DNA from: Owenia fusiformis
Taxonomy: Eukaryota > Annelida > Polychaeta > Sabellida > Oweniidae
Direction of reading: 5' to 3'
Assembly (NCBI GenBank): GCA_903813345.2
Contig: CAIIXF020000001.1
Span: forward strand, 33,316,866-33,380,865
DNA: 64,000 nucleotides
In this document: positions 11,941-23,347 of the stretch, piece after piece
How the letters are laid out: every line of letters starts with the position of its first letter
How positions within the stretch are numbered: the stretch's first letter is position 1
Notes under the pieces: model-generated
Told to the model about the DNA's origin: nothing
Database searches by the model: none
Seen by the model: the letters and a program-made list of their open reading frames with translations, nothing else
Translations under genes and position numbers: made by a program

Positions 11941-12965
11941 GATGAAAATCACTATCAAGAAGATTGGTGTCATCAGCAAACATAATACATTTTAGATTAG
12001 GGGCAACAAAAGGCAGATCATTTATGTAAAGAATAAATAATAGTGGTCCAAGTACCGAGCCCTGCGGAACACCACAATTTAGAGATGATTGTTTAGATTC
12101 ATAATTGTTAATGATGACATATTGTTTGCGGTCTTTTAAATAACTTTCAAACCAGGACTTAGCTATTCCTCAGATGCCATAATATTCAAGTTTTTCTATC
12201 AAAATGTCATGATTAACTGTGTCAAAGGCCTTGGAAAAATCTAATGTTATGCCAATGCTCATTTTCCCCAAATCAATTGATTTTCGAATTTGTTCAATGA
12301 AATATAAAATGGCCATGTAGGTAGAATTGAATTTCTGAAATCCAAATTGATAAGTAAAAATAATTTCAAAACGTTCTAAAAAACCAGTGAGTTTGGCGTG
12401 CATGAGCTTTTCTAACAATTTAGAAAATACCAATAAAACTGAAATTGGTCTATAGTTAGAATGATTTGTAGTGACACCTTTTTTAAATACAGGTGTTACT
12501 TTGGCAAGTTTGAGGGCGTCTGGGAAAATACCAGACTTAAAAGATAAGTTAAATATATACAAAAGTGGATCAATTAAAAACTGTCTTGCAGACTTAATAA
12601 GTGATGGTAGAATCCCATCAGGTCCAGGCTAGGAAGATTTTAGAAGACACATTTCTAATTCAAGCTCAGTTTTTGAGGTCTTTTTGAGATAAATAGATGA
12701 TTGAACTTTTTGAGCTCTTGCTAGGTATTCATTAAAGCATTTTTTGGATTTTGGAATCTCCTTGGCTAGATTTTTACCAATATTGGTAAAAAAATGATTA
12801 AATCCATTAGAAATGATTTCATGATCTGCTGTTTCCTTTCCATTAATAGTGAATTTAGATGGCAATGCAGCTCTTTTGTTTTTTCCAAGTAGTTCATTAA
12901 TGATAGACCAAGACTTTTTAATGTTGCCACTTACTTCGGCAAACTGATATACATTTATAGTGGTT
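11941..12965 (-). pseudogene. Non-LTR retrotransposon reverse transcriptase fragment (Jockey/CR1-like)
   Basis: This would be ORF2 reverse transcriptase, which copies element RNA into DNA at a nicked target. Reading the minus strand from ~12965 to 11941, family motifs appear in order: a pre-RT linker with KKSWSIINELL, then PGPDG, VTPVFKKG, NYRPISVL, YQFGFQK, SKAFDTVNHDIL, LEYYGI, PQGSVLGPLLF and the catalytic FADD (11963-11983). It is broken. A TAG lies at 12629-12631 and a TGA at 12170-12172; the TGA stands where these proteins usually have Arg after YYGI, as expected from CpG decay of CGA. The endonuclease domain is missing at the 5' side and the sequence stops shortly after FADD, so thumb and 3' end are missing too. 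It is a dead, doubly truncated copy. The clade is inferred from motif style only. Confidence 0.9.
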
Positions 12966-14550
12966 GTTGGGATTTTCTACTCCGTGTAGTTGCTGATCGC
13001 GAGTATTTATTTTGTATTACCAAATCTGCTTGGTAAGTAATCTTTAAGCTCTGTTCCTGATGAATTCATAATTGAGAAAGAAGCTTGCATAAGCACGTAA
13101 CTAATTGAAATGTCAACCTGCATGTATTGAAAACAAAACTGTGTTAATGTATTATAAATCGATGATGCTTAAATGATGTGTCTGTATTATCTTTACTGCC
13201 AGCTTGAAATAACTGCCAGCTACATGTAATCTATCTTAAGTAAAGACAAAAAGGTCAACATTGTTTTGAAATAAGTCCCTTTGATTTTGTGCAAGTATTC
13301 TTTATATTAGCAATGAAGCTTTGGGTATATTGGTTTAATTCTCCTATCTTTTTTATGCTGCATGACTCAAGTCTTAATAGGGCCATGAAATTACCTTTCA
13401 GCTTAGTTATTTCATCGATTGATTTTCAAAGGATAAATAGAGAAAGCCTCCATTCATCTGTCTACACAGAGAGAGCTCCATCAGTCTGCCTGTTGGATGC
13501 TACTTTATCTTACAGACATATGTCTAATAACACCCCATCCAGACAGATCGCCTAAAATTACATTTGTATGATGCGAGACCAGGACATTCAACAGGAAACC
13601 AGAAACATTTTGTCACCAATGTAGGAATTTTTTTTTTACTGCTTAATAAATAAATGAATGAATGTCGCATTAAGTTCTTATGTATGAGAATAGCATGACT
13701 TTTTGATATTTCAAGGTAACTTGTTTGAAAAGTGATGGCAGTTATAGGTTTCTTTGAAAAACTAAGAAATAGGTATTAGTTGTGCATTTGTTCCAGTTTC
13801 ATCATCATTGTTCATTTAGTTATCCATTTTCTTAAGCTTCAAATTTCTTTTCAATATATCCATTGAATCTTTCTACCTTTTGTGCTTGCCTGTTTGTTTT
13901 GATCTTTTTTTTACCTAGAATTCATTCTAATCTGAATCATGATGGCATTATATCCTGGGCTGTAATTCAATATGGGTCAGTTTTTTTGTAAAGGTTTTAC
14001 ATAGGACATACATTCATTAACTCCTTGGAGACTGGCAACTTTTTGGAAAAATGAAGAAAATAAAAAAGTTATTTATAAAACTATCTAGAAGCAAGAGAAG
14101 GAAGCAAGGCCCAATAAATTATATAGACCCATATTTTATGGGGTTTTTTCTTGAAAAAATTGAATATGCAATAGAGTGTCATTGTGACATCATAATTCAA
14201 GATGGCGGATTTGGACTTTTTACAAAACAGAATTATTTTAGCATTTTTTGTTTAAAACTTCAATTTAAAAATCTGAGCAGAACTACTTGTATAGATCTTA
14301 AATGCTGATCATTCTGTGATATTTGTACTGATGTAGCATAACTCCTACAAATACTTTTTAAAGCGCTTAGACAGAAAATTCCAGGAAAATCCCCATGGCG
14401 ATTTGACATGGGATTTTTGTTTTTGTAATTTTTTGCAATTCGTTACGCCTTGGACCCCCTGTATCTTCATTAATATTATTCTCTGATCACAGTGCTTCAA
14501 AATTCAGAATATCTTTGCATTCTCTCCCCCTGCGATAAGCAGTTAGCATT
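12966..14550. other. No recognisable features
   Basis: Low-complexity AT-rich sequence. Open frames at 13289-13555 and 14051-14308 lack any recognisable motif, splice context or codon pattern. Confidence 0.4.
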
Positions 14551-14579
14551 TCGCCAATTAAGGATTAGGTGAACTATGT

Positions 14580-14945
14580 GAACTAACTGTAAATTAAGTT
14601 TAAAATCTGACCAATCAGAATGTGCTCTTGATGTAAATTGGATGTATACTAAAGTGTAAACTGAGTGTAAACTTAGGTGTAAATTAGCTCATTTGCATGT
14701 GAAATTGGTCACCTATTTACTGGGTGTAAAGTAAGTGTAAACTGAGTGTAAACTTAAGTGAAAACTAAGTGCGAACTGGATGTAAAGTAGATGTAAACTT
14801 AAGTGTAAAGTGGGTGTATACTAAGGTATAAATTGAGTGTAAATTAAAGTGTAAATTAGCTCATTTGTATATGAAATTGGTCACCTATTTACTGGGTGTA
14901 AAGTAAGTATAAACTGAGTGTAAATTGTAGGTGTAAAGCCTTTGT
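14580..14945 (+). repeat. Degenerate GTGTAAACT minisatellite with ~172 bp higher order
   Basis: Short units of AGTGTAAACTGA/AGTGTAAACTTA repeat throughout. A larger block starting TTAGCTCATTTG occurs at 14684 and again at 14856. Confidence 0.8.
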
Positions 14946-15520
14946 AAATTTTGATATGGGTCGACCTACATTTGCAATTTGACCTACTTTTACAGCATGA
15001 CCTATTTTTAGAATATAACTGCAAAAAATGACAAATATGGATGAAAGTCAAAAAGGTATAACTGCATGCATAGCAGATTTTATTGCACCCTTTGGGTGCT
15101 AGCTATATTGTGATCACTTTTCCAGGGGGTGGGGTGGATAGGCAGGTATTCCACTTAATTTCCAGAACTGTTTGACTTTTAACAGATGTAAAATAGAAAT
15201 TGTCCAATGTCCATTGAAAGTCATATATACTGCAGGGGGTTTGTAGAGAAAACTGGGTACCGGGTAGTAAATCCTCCATGCTGGGTTCAAACTTGGTACA
15301 CGGTACCTGGTCGAAAAAACTGGGTACTCAAAAAACGAAAAATACGAATATATACATGTAACGTACATCATTAGAAAACGTGTAAGATTTGTTTTGAATT
15401 TACAAAAATGTATGTAACTTCCATCAAAATTGAGCTAGAAGCTTCAAGTAAAAAGCATTTTAAGGCTCTTTTCTTCCTCTATCATCATGGTCATATATTC
15501 ATTGGTAACGCTCCCTGTTC
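14946..15520. repeat. Mixed repeat remnants
   Basis: 15240-15365 carries GGTACCGGGTA/GGTACCTGGTC motifs seen again near 20250. 15385-15520 is a diverged copy of 27630-27765 (shared ATTTACAAAAAT, AAAATTGA and AAGCATTTTA blocks in order). No gene. Confidence 0.5.
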
Positions 15521-15523
15521 AGA

Positions 15524-15812
15524 TCTGTCAACGGGTGGGGGAGGTGTAAATATTAAATGCGTGATATATACACATATTTTGTACCAAATGTGTGACATAA
15601 ACGGCAATCGCGTGCAAAGACCGAGCGAAATGCGTTTGCTTTTTTTCGCCGTTCGGTTTTTTACCGTGTCGGCATTTCACAAAAAACGATTTTTAAAAAT
15701 ATCAACAAAATGTGTGATTTGCGTGATATTTGATCATACACGCTAAATTGATGCGTGATTTCTATTTTTCCAGCAAATGCGTGACAATCACGCCTAATGC
15801 GTGAGGGTTAGA
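15524..15812 (+). mobile_element. MITE family T remnant
   Basis: Contains the family T interior: CGCGTGCAAAGACCG, a CGCCGTTCG motif, AGCAAATGCGTGACAATCAC and AATGCGTGAGGGTT. It starts at CTGTCAAC, but the outer terminal bases on both sides are lost. It closely resembles 62599-62948. Confidence 0.65.
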
Positions 15813-15831
15813 ATGCTAAGCCATATGCATA

Positions 15832-17088
15832 TATACAAATGGGGTCAACCCAGTTGTCCGAAACCCAGTTGTCCGAAACCCAATTCTCCGAAACCCAGTT
15901 GTCCGAAACCCAGTTCTCCGAAAATTAGGGGATCTTATCAAAAAATACAATTTCTTAAAACGAATCTTGTCGTAACCTCTGCGAATCAGGACAGCATAAC
16001 ATTTGAATCACGTTGACATCATTGCAAAATTAGGCTAAATATGCTAAGTCAAGACGTTAATTAGCCCACGAAAGTTCATGGGTAACTTGAGAACTACAAA
16101 ATACAACCAAATACTTTTCGAACGTACAATAGTAATATTTCTCACCTAACGTCTTCATAGTTTTAGGAACGTATTTTAAACGCATGATAGCCAAGTATAT
16201 CAAGATACTATATCTGCCTAAATGAAGTTATCTAGTGTTGACAAAGTTTTGAAATATATTTTATCCAGATCCATCAGAAATTAACTTATCCAATACATTA
16301 CTTTACTAGTTCTAGTATCTTGCATGACTCGTTCATAATAATTCTTTAATTCTACCTCGTTCCCAATACGTCCTCAGACAGACAAGAAATTGAAGTCACA
16401 CCCGTTTGTTTGCGTGGCATATTTATACGTATATGCACTTTCTCTGATTATTGTCAAACAGATACATTTCAGGAGAAAAACATAAAAAACAAATGCCTGA
16501 AATGAATGCCGAAACATAAATCCCAAGTGATTAAGTTTAGAATGTTTTATTCTTTTATGATTTGATAAGAGACCGAGACTAAGAAATTAAATGCGACGAA
16601 ATATTTTGACAACGTAATTTGTATACTGTTTTATTCTTAAAGTTCTATGCGATAACTTATTTTATCTGTTTCAAAATGTTTCATTTTATTTTGCCGATAT
16701 AAAAGAGATTGAAGAAGATAAGATAAACTGTTCCGTAATATATATTGTGTTTTAATAACCTTTTTTAGAATCACAATGTAAAATAAATCTCCCGTTCTTG
16801 CCATTCTGGTAACGCCATGCAATGGATGCAATTCAAAGTGAGAGAGAGATCTATGAATATCAGAATTGCGTCCATGCCATTAATTTGGCCAAATACATGG
16901 CATGAAACTGACGTAAGCTTAAGTAAGCTACGCCCCCCCCTTTCTCTGGTAAATTATGACTTTATTTTTCGGAGTAATGGGTTTCGGACAACTGGGTTTC
17001 GGGGAATTGGGTTTCGGACAACTGGGTTTCGGAGAACTGGGTTTCGGACAACTGGGTTTCGGAGAACTGGGGTGTACCCTACACAAAT
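15832..17088. mobile_element. 1,239 bp Mutator-like element with minisatellite TIRs (short form)
   Basis: The element spans 15841-17079. The left end is GGGGTCAACCCAGTTGTCCG followed by 15-bp units (CCCAGTTGTCCGAAA); the right end is the inverted array. Flanks are TATACAAAT (15832-15840) and TACACAAAT (17080-17088), a 9-bp duplication with one mismatch. The interior matches, in the same order, pieces of the 11 kb element at 33491-44499: 15960-16075 with 33700-33800, 16313-16378 with 36218-36285, 16380-16515 with 40680-40835, and 16520-17079 with 43945-44499. No transposase is present. A 9-bp duplication with G-rich TIRs points to Mutator-like elements; this is inference. Confidence 0.75.
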
Positions 17089-17171
17089 AGCCTTTGCTTT
17101 GGTTCAACTTCACTTTTTAAAAGAGAGCTTTGTCTTCACTCTTTCAGTTTACAATTAATCTCTGATCTCAC

Positions 17172-17374
17172 CGAGCCAGTAAGAGTCCATCGTCGAAATA
17201 CGGACATCTTTCTCTTTGGTCATTTCCTCTGACACCCTCCGCATAGTAAATGAGCATGTATTTAGCATGTGTTTCTTCCACTTCACTAATTGGATGAGAA
17301 AGGGTGTGGTAGATTTGAAATGATTTATTCCTCGGGCTGTCACAGGCACCAGTCTTTGGGGCGGGACTTCTAAA
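17172..17374 (-). CDS. Possible host exon, unrecognised (low confidence)
   Basis: On the minus strand a CTATATTACAG acceptor-like site precedes 17374, and GTGAGA (17166-17171) follows 17172. That encloses 203 bp open in two frames. One frame reads SPAPKTGACDSPRNKSFQIY onward to FDDGLLLAR; the other reads PVTARGINHFKSTTPF onward. Both look more protein-like than surrounding AT-rich sequence, and two open frames weaken the case. It is not similar to any repeat elsewhere in the window. I do not recognise the product. Confidence 0.2.
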
Positions 17375-17967
17375 CTGTAATATAGTCTTTACTAGGCCGA
17401 GAGTAGTTATAACTAGACTCTGCACGCAGGGTAATATACAAACCTCAACAGTAGTTAAAAAAGCATGTTGCAGATGTGGATTAATAATTTGTCATTTTAT
17501 TGAATTAGCTGTATTTTTATTGGTATGTTAACTGCTTATAAGGAAGTCAACTAATTATATCTGTACATGGATCAGCATAAAAGTAACATCAATTGTGTAC
17601 AACATTCACTGTCCAACATAACAGATAGATCATGAAATAGGAAAAGCAGTTTCAATGCAATACAGAATTGACAGCATAATAAGGCACTCAGGGGAATACA
17701 CAGTTATTGTAACTGATAAAGTATACTGAAGTGAATAGAGGAATATACCAGGTCAGACTTCTCAAAATATGTGACATGTGATTACATCATAACAACAGAT
17801 ACTATGAAAGGAAATGCAGTTGGTTGACTAAGGAAATCTATATCGTTATTACTACCTTGAATGGCAATTTAGATTATGTTGCCTAGGGATCAAACTAAAT
17901 GTGACTATCTTCCAGTGATAGCTCTAGCAGTTTTCTTAGATTGGAAATATGTGAACAGAAATGGTTA
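17375..17967. other. No recognisable features
   Basis: Single-copy AT-rich sequence in this window, with no gene, RNA or repeat recognised. Confidence 0.4.
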
Positions 17968-18843
17968 AGTATCACAGGCTAGTATCGAAAAATTTGTCTG
18001 CTGTGACGGAGCATGCTATTTTGCATAGAAACACTATGAAATCCACAGAATTTATTTTTTACTCATATGTTTCGCTTTAGCAAAGAAAATTACCTACTCC
18101 ATGCAATGATAATCTTTTGCGGGTACATGTAACTTTAACTTCTGTTTGAAGTCCAACAACGCTAAGCGTAAAAGCTATTGAAAATGGCGCCGGAATCATA
18201 CTCCAAAATGTACCATTTCTTTTATTTCTTTTTAATGGTACAATATAGTTACATATGTTTTAAACATAACTCTGAAGGTATGAATGAGATCTTGATGTAT
18301 TGGGTATTTTTAATTTTTTATTAAAAATAATGTCTAAATTTTTTGTCCGCTGTGACGGAGCAGTTGCTAATCTAAAATATGTTAAGAATTTAAGATTTAT
18401 AATATATCTTTTATAAGTACACTTTAGAGGAGCGAACGTGTCAAATCTCTTGCGTTAGTATTCTGAAAAATGAAACGTAATACGAGTACACAATTCAAAT
18501 TCTGGGATGTATATACGACCACTCTTTTTTATTGTACCTAACAAGAGGTACGATATTGTAGTCAGCTTGACGGGCGGCGGGCAGGCGTGCGGCGGGCGGC
18601 GTCTCACTTTTCAGCTTGTCTACAGGTTTCCAGCCAAACCATTTTAGGGATTCATCTGAAATTTTCAGGGATGTTTCTACATATCAAAGTCAAGAACTGA
18701 TTAGTTTTTGGGCATTCTGGGTAAATTTTAAGGTGGCCATTTTGGATTTTCCATCCTAAAATCTTCACTTTCAAGACTTGTCTACACAGTCGAAATGTTG
18801 AGGCATGCGCAGACCTCTATTTAGTGATATTTTCATTTCAAAT

Positions 18844-18915
18844 ATGGCGGCCAATCGGATGTCTGACGACCCTTACAAAGAATCTAGGCAGTTTGCATTT
18901 TTACCTCCTGTGAAA
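18844..18915 (+). CDS. Possible short coding start beside YY1-like motif (low confidence)
   Basis: ATATGGCGGCC at 18843 resembles a YY1 site overlapping an ATG. The open frame begins MAANRMSDDPYKESRQFAFL and stops at TAA after 24 residues. It lies in the unique segment inside the Helitron-like insertion. It could be the start of a second transcript or chance. Confidence 0.15.
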
Positions 18916-19289
18916 TAACAAGTGGAATTTAGTAGTTGTTTTGTGTTTTATTATCATTCTGCATTGTAGTTCTATGTGATGTGGTGTTGAAATGTCAGCA
19001 GAAATACATATCCATATTATAATCGAGTGAATCAGATAACAGATTTTTCGAAAACCCGTCTCGTGCTAAGCGTGTAAAAACTTGTATTAACATGCTCAAA
19101 AGTGCCAATGTGCACATCAATGTCAAGCTAAATCAATGTTGTGTCTAAAACAGGTACCCGATCTACTCAAAACAGCTTGTCATTCACGTATACACGCTTA
19201 GCAAACACGGCGAAATGACCTGAATCTTGGAATTTCGTTCGAGAGCTAGTAATGTTTGCTCCGGTCTTCGTCATAAGTGTTCATCAGAC

Positions 19290-19469
19290 TTCACGCATGC
19301 GCAGGAGAAAAACCATCAACCAATAAGGTTTATAAATCAATTTTGCGCATGCGCCTTACAACGGTAAAGAAATTCGTATTTATAAACGAACCAGTTTGAG
19401 ATAACCCGATATCAGTCGGAGAAATCTGACGATCTACGAAACTCACTTCAAAAAATTAAATGCGGACTG
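19290..19469 (+). promoter_or_regulatory. Putative promoter with NRF-1-like sites
   Basis: TGCGCATGCGCC at 19344-19355 fits the palindromic NRF-1 site, and CGCATGCGC at 19294-19302 is a second. CATGCGCAGA-type sequence also occurs at 18804 and 19612. This cluster is upstream of an ATG-plus-splice-donor exon at 19470. Confidence 0.35.
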
Positions 19470-19541
19470 ATGGCGTATTCTACTATGTTTGGATCTAAGA
19501 TTTTCAGTATAGATAAAGTATTTTATGATCTTTCGAATGAG
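19470..19541 (+). CDS. Candidate first coding exon, unrecognised gene fragment
   Basis: ATG at 19470 opens a 24-codon frame (MAYSTMFGSKIFSIDKV...). It ends in GAG directly before GTAAGT (19542-19547), a perfect consensus 5' splice site in phase 0. NRF-1-like sites lie ~120 bp upstream. The exon is inside a unique segment bracketed by minisatellite units of a Helitron-like insertion, as expected if a host promoter and first exon were captured. No downstream exon is seen before the element ends. The product is not recognised, and the frame is short enough to arise by chance. Confidence 0.35.
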
Positions 19542-20249
19542 GTAAGTCTCTAGTTCGAAAGACAATCATATCAACTTGAACAAAAGTTGAGTTTTGACGA
19601 AAAAATTTAACATGCGCAGAAGTCCCATTTTCGTTGTACCATATTGACTGTACAGGTTTTCAGCCAAACCATTTGAGAGATTCATCTGAAATTTTCAGGG
19701 ATGTTTCTACATATCAACGTCAAGAACTGATTAGTTTTTGGACATTCTGGGTAAATTTTAAGGTGGCCATTTTGGATTTTCCGTCCTAAAATCTTTACTT
19801 TCAAGACTTGTCTACAGGTTTCCAGCCAAACCTTTTGAGGGATTCATCTGAAATTTTCAGGGATGTTTCTACATATCAACGTCAAGAACTGATTAGTTCT
19901 TGGGCATTCTGGTTAAATTTTAAGGTGGCCATTTTGGATTTTCTGTCCTAAAATCTTCACTTTCAAGACTTGTCTACAGATTTTCAGCCAAACCATTTGA
20001 GGGATTCATCTGAAATTTTCAGGGATGTTTCTACATATCAACGTCAAGAACTGATTGGTTTTTGGGCATTCTGGGTAAATTTGCTTTCTTGGTCAACAAG
20101 ACCACAATGCTGTGTTTTAGGTACGATATTGTTCACGTCTTTGCCTTGTTCTCAGTTTGGACTGCAATCGAACTTATGCATGGTAACTCATTAAAATGAT
20201 AGTCAACTTCATTTCAGTATAGGGTATTGCCTTTCTTAGTGCATAAGTA

Positions 20250-20850
20250 CCGGGTGACCGGGTACTTAACGTTCCAAGCAGGGTTAGGATTTTTTATTTA
20301 TAGCGTTGGATCTGGACGATACATGTACGTTATTTTCGACGTCACGTTTTGAGGTTATTTCACATCGTAAGAACGTTTTGACAACGTTAACGTCGGTAAT
20401 GAACCAATTTAGTGAGAACAAATTGACGTCTTTGTAACGTTTCCTTAACTCACAAATATTTTGAAACCATTTCCATAATGTTGAAATTCAACCATCCATC
20501 GACGTTTTGCTGAATATTTAAATAACGTCAGATCAATACGGTCCATGAACGTCATTATTGACATCACGATTTGGGGTTATTTCAAATAAAAAAAACGTTT
20601 CGACAACGTTAAATTCTAACGTTAACAATACGTCGGAAATGAACAGACTTAGTGAGAACACAAAGTTTTTGTCATGTTTTTTTCCACCAACAAATATTTT
20701 GATATTGAAAGCCTGTTTTGACACTTTGAATTTTAACGTTTGAGTTACGTCACATATGGACCAATGTAGTAAAAAATCAAACATTCCTGTTTGTTATGTT
20801 TTCCACGCTAACGATTTTTACGGACACATTACAACAAAGTTCTTTTTATA
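20250..20850 (+). repeat. ~222 bp tandem repeat rich in AACGTT
   Basis: Two diverged units share, in order, GACGTCACGTTTTGAGGTTA-like, CGACAACGTTAA, AACGTCGGAAATGAAC-like, TTAGTGAGAACA and ACAAATATTTTGA blocks (GACAACGTT at 20380 and 20602). It forms the centre between the P1 arms. No gene. Confidence 0.65.
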
Positions 20851-21291
20851 CCATCAATAGATGTCTCATGTTTACGTTGCCTCGATGTGTAAAGAACGAA
20901 AATGTGCAACGTCTTCTAGGAACTTAAATGCTACTTATGATCAACGTGACATGTACGTCACTGTTTGCTGGATCGATTATTTTAAAAAGTGCTCTGTCTC
21001 GTATAGGGTAAAAATATCGAACAGCAGTGCACTCGGTAGGCTAAGTCTGTCAAGTCAATTCGCTACTATATCGGGGGGAAATGTGGAACTTTGAAAGTTG
21101 GTAACCCTGCTAGGAACGTTAGGTACCTGGTCATAATTTAAGAAAGTGATTTGAGAGGTTCTCTCCTCTAAAGGTACTTTTAAAAGATATAATTTGAATC
21201 TTATATTCTTAACGTAGTTCACAGTTAAAATTGCTCTGTCACAGCGGACAATAAATTTAAACATTTTTTTTTATATAAAATATCATGCGAC

Positions 21292-22120
21292 ACTAACTCA
21301 TCGGGGCGTATCGAAACCAAAACGCCCCGCAAAACCGTTAGTTTGAATTTCAAACCTACCATTTCTTTGGAAAATCAATGATTGTGAGTCTCACAGTACA
21401 CCGTTTTTCTTCAAACTTGTTCCATTAAAACCTTCACAGAAATACCTTTCACTCGAGACATTGCTTTTGTGTACAGAGTCACTCGTTTTAGCGGCGTTTT
21501 GGTCCCAAGATGTGAGAAGATGCAAATCTTCAGAGATTTCAACCAAAAGCTTTGATATATCCCCAGTTCTTTTATTATTCTCCCCTATAGTTTGCACAAG
21601 GACTCCCATTACAACCCTCCATCTCTGCATCAACATATTTATTACATTAAACGCACCAATTTGCAAAAGTCCTACGCATCTGTTCGAAATTGATCAAAAC
21701 GCCCCGTTCTCTTCCAAAACGCCCCGTTAGATCTACATACCTTATCTAGATACACGTTTGTGGTCATAGACTCTGCGGGGAGTTTTGGAAGACAACGGGG
21801 CATTTTGGTCAATTTCGAACAGTTGCATAGGACTTATCAAAATAGAAGAACTGACGAGATATCATGTATTGTTGTTGAAATCTTTTAGGATTTTAAACTT
21901 TGCACATCTGGGGACCAAAACACCGCTAAAACGAGGGACTTTGTATACGAAGGCAATGTCTCGACTGAAAGGTATTTCTGTGCAGGTTTTAATGGAACAA
22001 GTTTGAAGAAAAACGGTGTAGTACGAGACTCACAATCATTGATTTTCCAAAGACAGGGTAGATTTGAAAATTAATGGTTTTGCGGGGTGTTTTGGTTTCG
22101 ATACGCCCCGGTGAGTTAGT
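21292..22120. mobile_element. Foldback element, 829 bp, nested in P1 right arm
   Basis: Starts ACTAACTCATCGGGGCGTAT and ends with the inverted counterpart CCCCGGTGAGTTAGT. Arms share CAAAACGCCCCG and GAGTCTCACA blocks and extend nearly to the centre (~21710-21780). The same arm sequence (TCTTCAAACTTGTTCCATT) occurs in the foldback at 36344-36754. Open frames here are shadows of the inverted arms. Confidence 0.8.
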
Positions 22121-22822
22121 ACCGCCTGAATATTAAAAATACCCAATATATCAAAATCTCATTAATACCTTCAGAGTTATGCTGAAAACATATGTAAATA
22201 TTTTTGTGTCATTATATTGTACCATTAAAAAGAAATAAAAGAAATGGTACATTTTGGAGTATGATACTCCGGCGCCGTTTTCAATAGCTTCCACTCTTAG
22301 CGTTGTTGGACTTCAAACAGAGGTTAAAGTTACCCGCAAATGATATATCCATTGCATGGAGTAAGGAAATTTCTTTGGTATAGCGAAACATATGAGTAAT
22401 AAATATATTGTGTGGGTTTCTTAGTGTTTCTGTTTCTATGCAAAATAGCACGCTCCATCACAGCGGACAAATTTATCAATACCGGCCTGTGAGTAAACAT
22501 TTCTTTACTAGGATGTACTTTACAACATTTGAGTCAAATAAACTGTTAAATTTCAATTGGATTGATCACAAAGATTTACCATTATTATCATTTCTTGGCT
22601 TTACTGTGGAAATCACTTATTGTTTGCAATAGTTGTATTAACAAATAAGTCCTAATTTAATCGAGGATAAAAATCATTTGTCAATAATCGCATTGCAAAG
22701 CCAATTGTTGTCGGATCATTGGCTTCAATCGAGGAAGATTCATCTTTTTTACTTTTTATCCTAATTCATTAGATACATGTAGATGTTGATTTGAGGATAA
22801 TTCACAAAGAAATAAAAGTTAA

Positions 22823-23094
22823 AAAGCTTTGGAATACATTTTACAAGGAATGATGGAACAAACCATGATAGATGTGACCCATTCATTGGATGAGTCTATA
22901 TCAGACAAGAATGGTCAACGCCACCTGTGGGCACATGGTAGGAAATCTGTCATCAAACTACAGCATGAGCCTAGGAATATAGGTGATAAATTTCATTCTG
23001 CCTCAGAAGATAGCCCAACTAAACAGTTGCAATATAGGAGGCGCTTGGTATTGAAGACATCTCGTAGATCTTGGCCTACAGCAAGTTTAAGACG
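22823..23094 (+). CDS. Candidate host exon, unrecognised
   Basis: Open frame with ATGs at 22850 and 22853, running about 82 codons (MMEQTMIDVTHSLDESISDK onward). It ends at CGG with GTAAGG at 23095-23100, a good 5' splice site. The peptide is hydrophilic, basic at its end and of balanced composition, unlike the AT-driven frames elsewhere. The segment is not repeated in the window and is not inside a recognised element. No acceptor is clear; TTAG sites upstream near 22770 are possible. A 5' exon or an internal exon both remain possible. I do not recognise the protein. Confidence 0.35.
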
Positions 23095-23100
23095 GTAAGG

Positions 23101-23347
23101 CATGTATTGTTGCTGCTATCCTGCATGTGACATATGGTTCTGAATGCTGATATTGATTGCAAAGAGTTGAATGGTTGAATCAAAACTATGTAAATTAATC
23201 AATACAAAATTTACAATTAAAAAACCTTAAAGGATCCCGAATGTTAAACTATTTTATTTGCAGAAATGGTTTCATTAGTTATATTAGAGATGTACTAGAT
23301 GTACTAGAGATGTTGGAGACATCTTGGAATTTACATGTATACATGTA
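23101..23347. other. No recognisable features
   Basis: AT-rich sequence following the candidate exon; possibly intron if that exon is real. Confidence 0.3.

Larger units (their letters stand above)
18531..20130 (+). mobile_element. Helitron-like insertion carrying minisatellite and a foreign segment
   Basis: The boundary is set by comparison with the uninterrupted copy at 47740-47790, where CCACTCTTT joins CTCAGTTTG directly. The insertion begins with a GTACCT/AGGTAC hairpin (18534-18551). It contains 162-165 bp units (near 18618, 19650, 19808, 19973) of the same family as 1-880, and ends near a direct copy of AGGTACGATATTGT. Between two units sits a unique ~850 bp segment (18790-19640) with promoter-like and exon-like sequence. 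Confidence 0.6.
17968..22496. mobile_element. Large foldback element P1 with nested insertions
   Basis: Starts CACAGGCTAGTATCGAAAAA at 17973; the inverted partner, ATCAATACCGGCCTGTG, ends at 22491. The left arm runs 17973-18530 and resumes at about 20141-20310. The right arm is 21090-21291 plus 22121-22491. Shared blocks include TTTGTCCGCTGTGACGGAGC, AAGTCCAACAACG, CTCCAAAATGTACCATTTC and a distal GGTACTTAACGTTCC block. Flanks AGTAT (17968-17972) and AGTAA (22492-22496) could be a 5-bp duplication with one mismatch. Insertions occupy 18531-20130 and 21292-22120. A third, uninterrupted arm copy is at 47199-47880. Confidence 0.7.

Noticed and set aside
13289-14308. Open frames of 85-88 codons
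   Set aside because: AT-driven, no recognisable domain, no splice-site support.
15801-17113. Proline-rich PSCPK repeat peptides (also at 44286-44510)
   Set aside because: Produced by the 15-bp TIR minisatellite; no start context or conservation.
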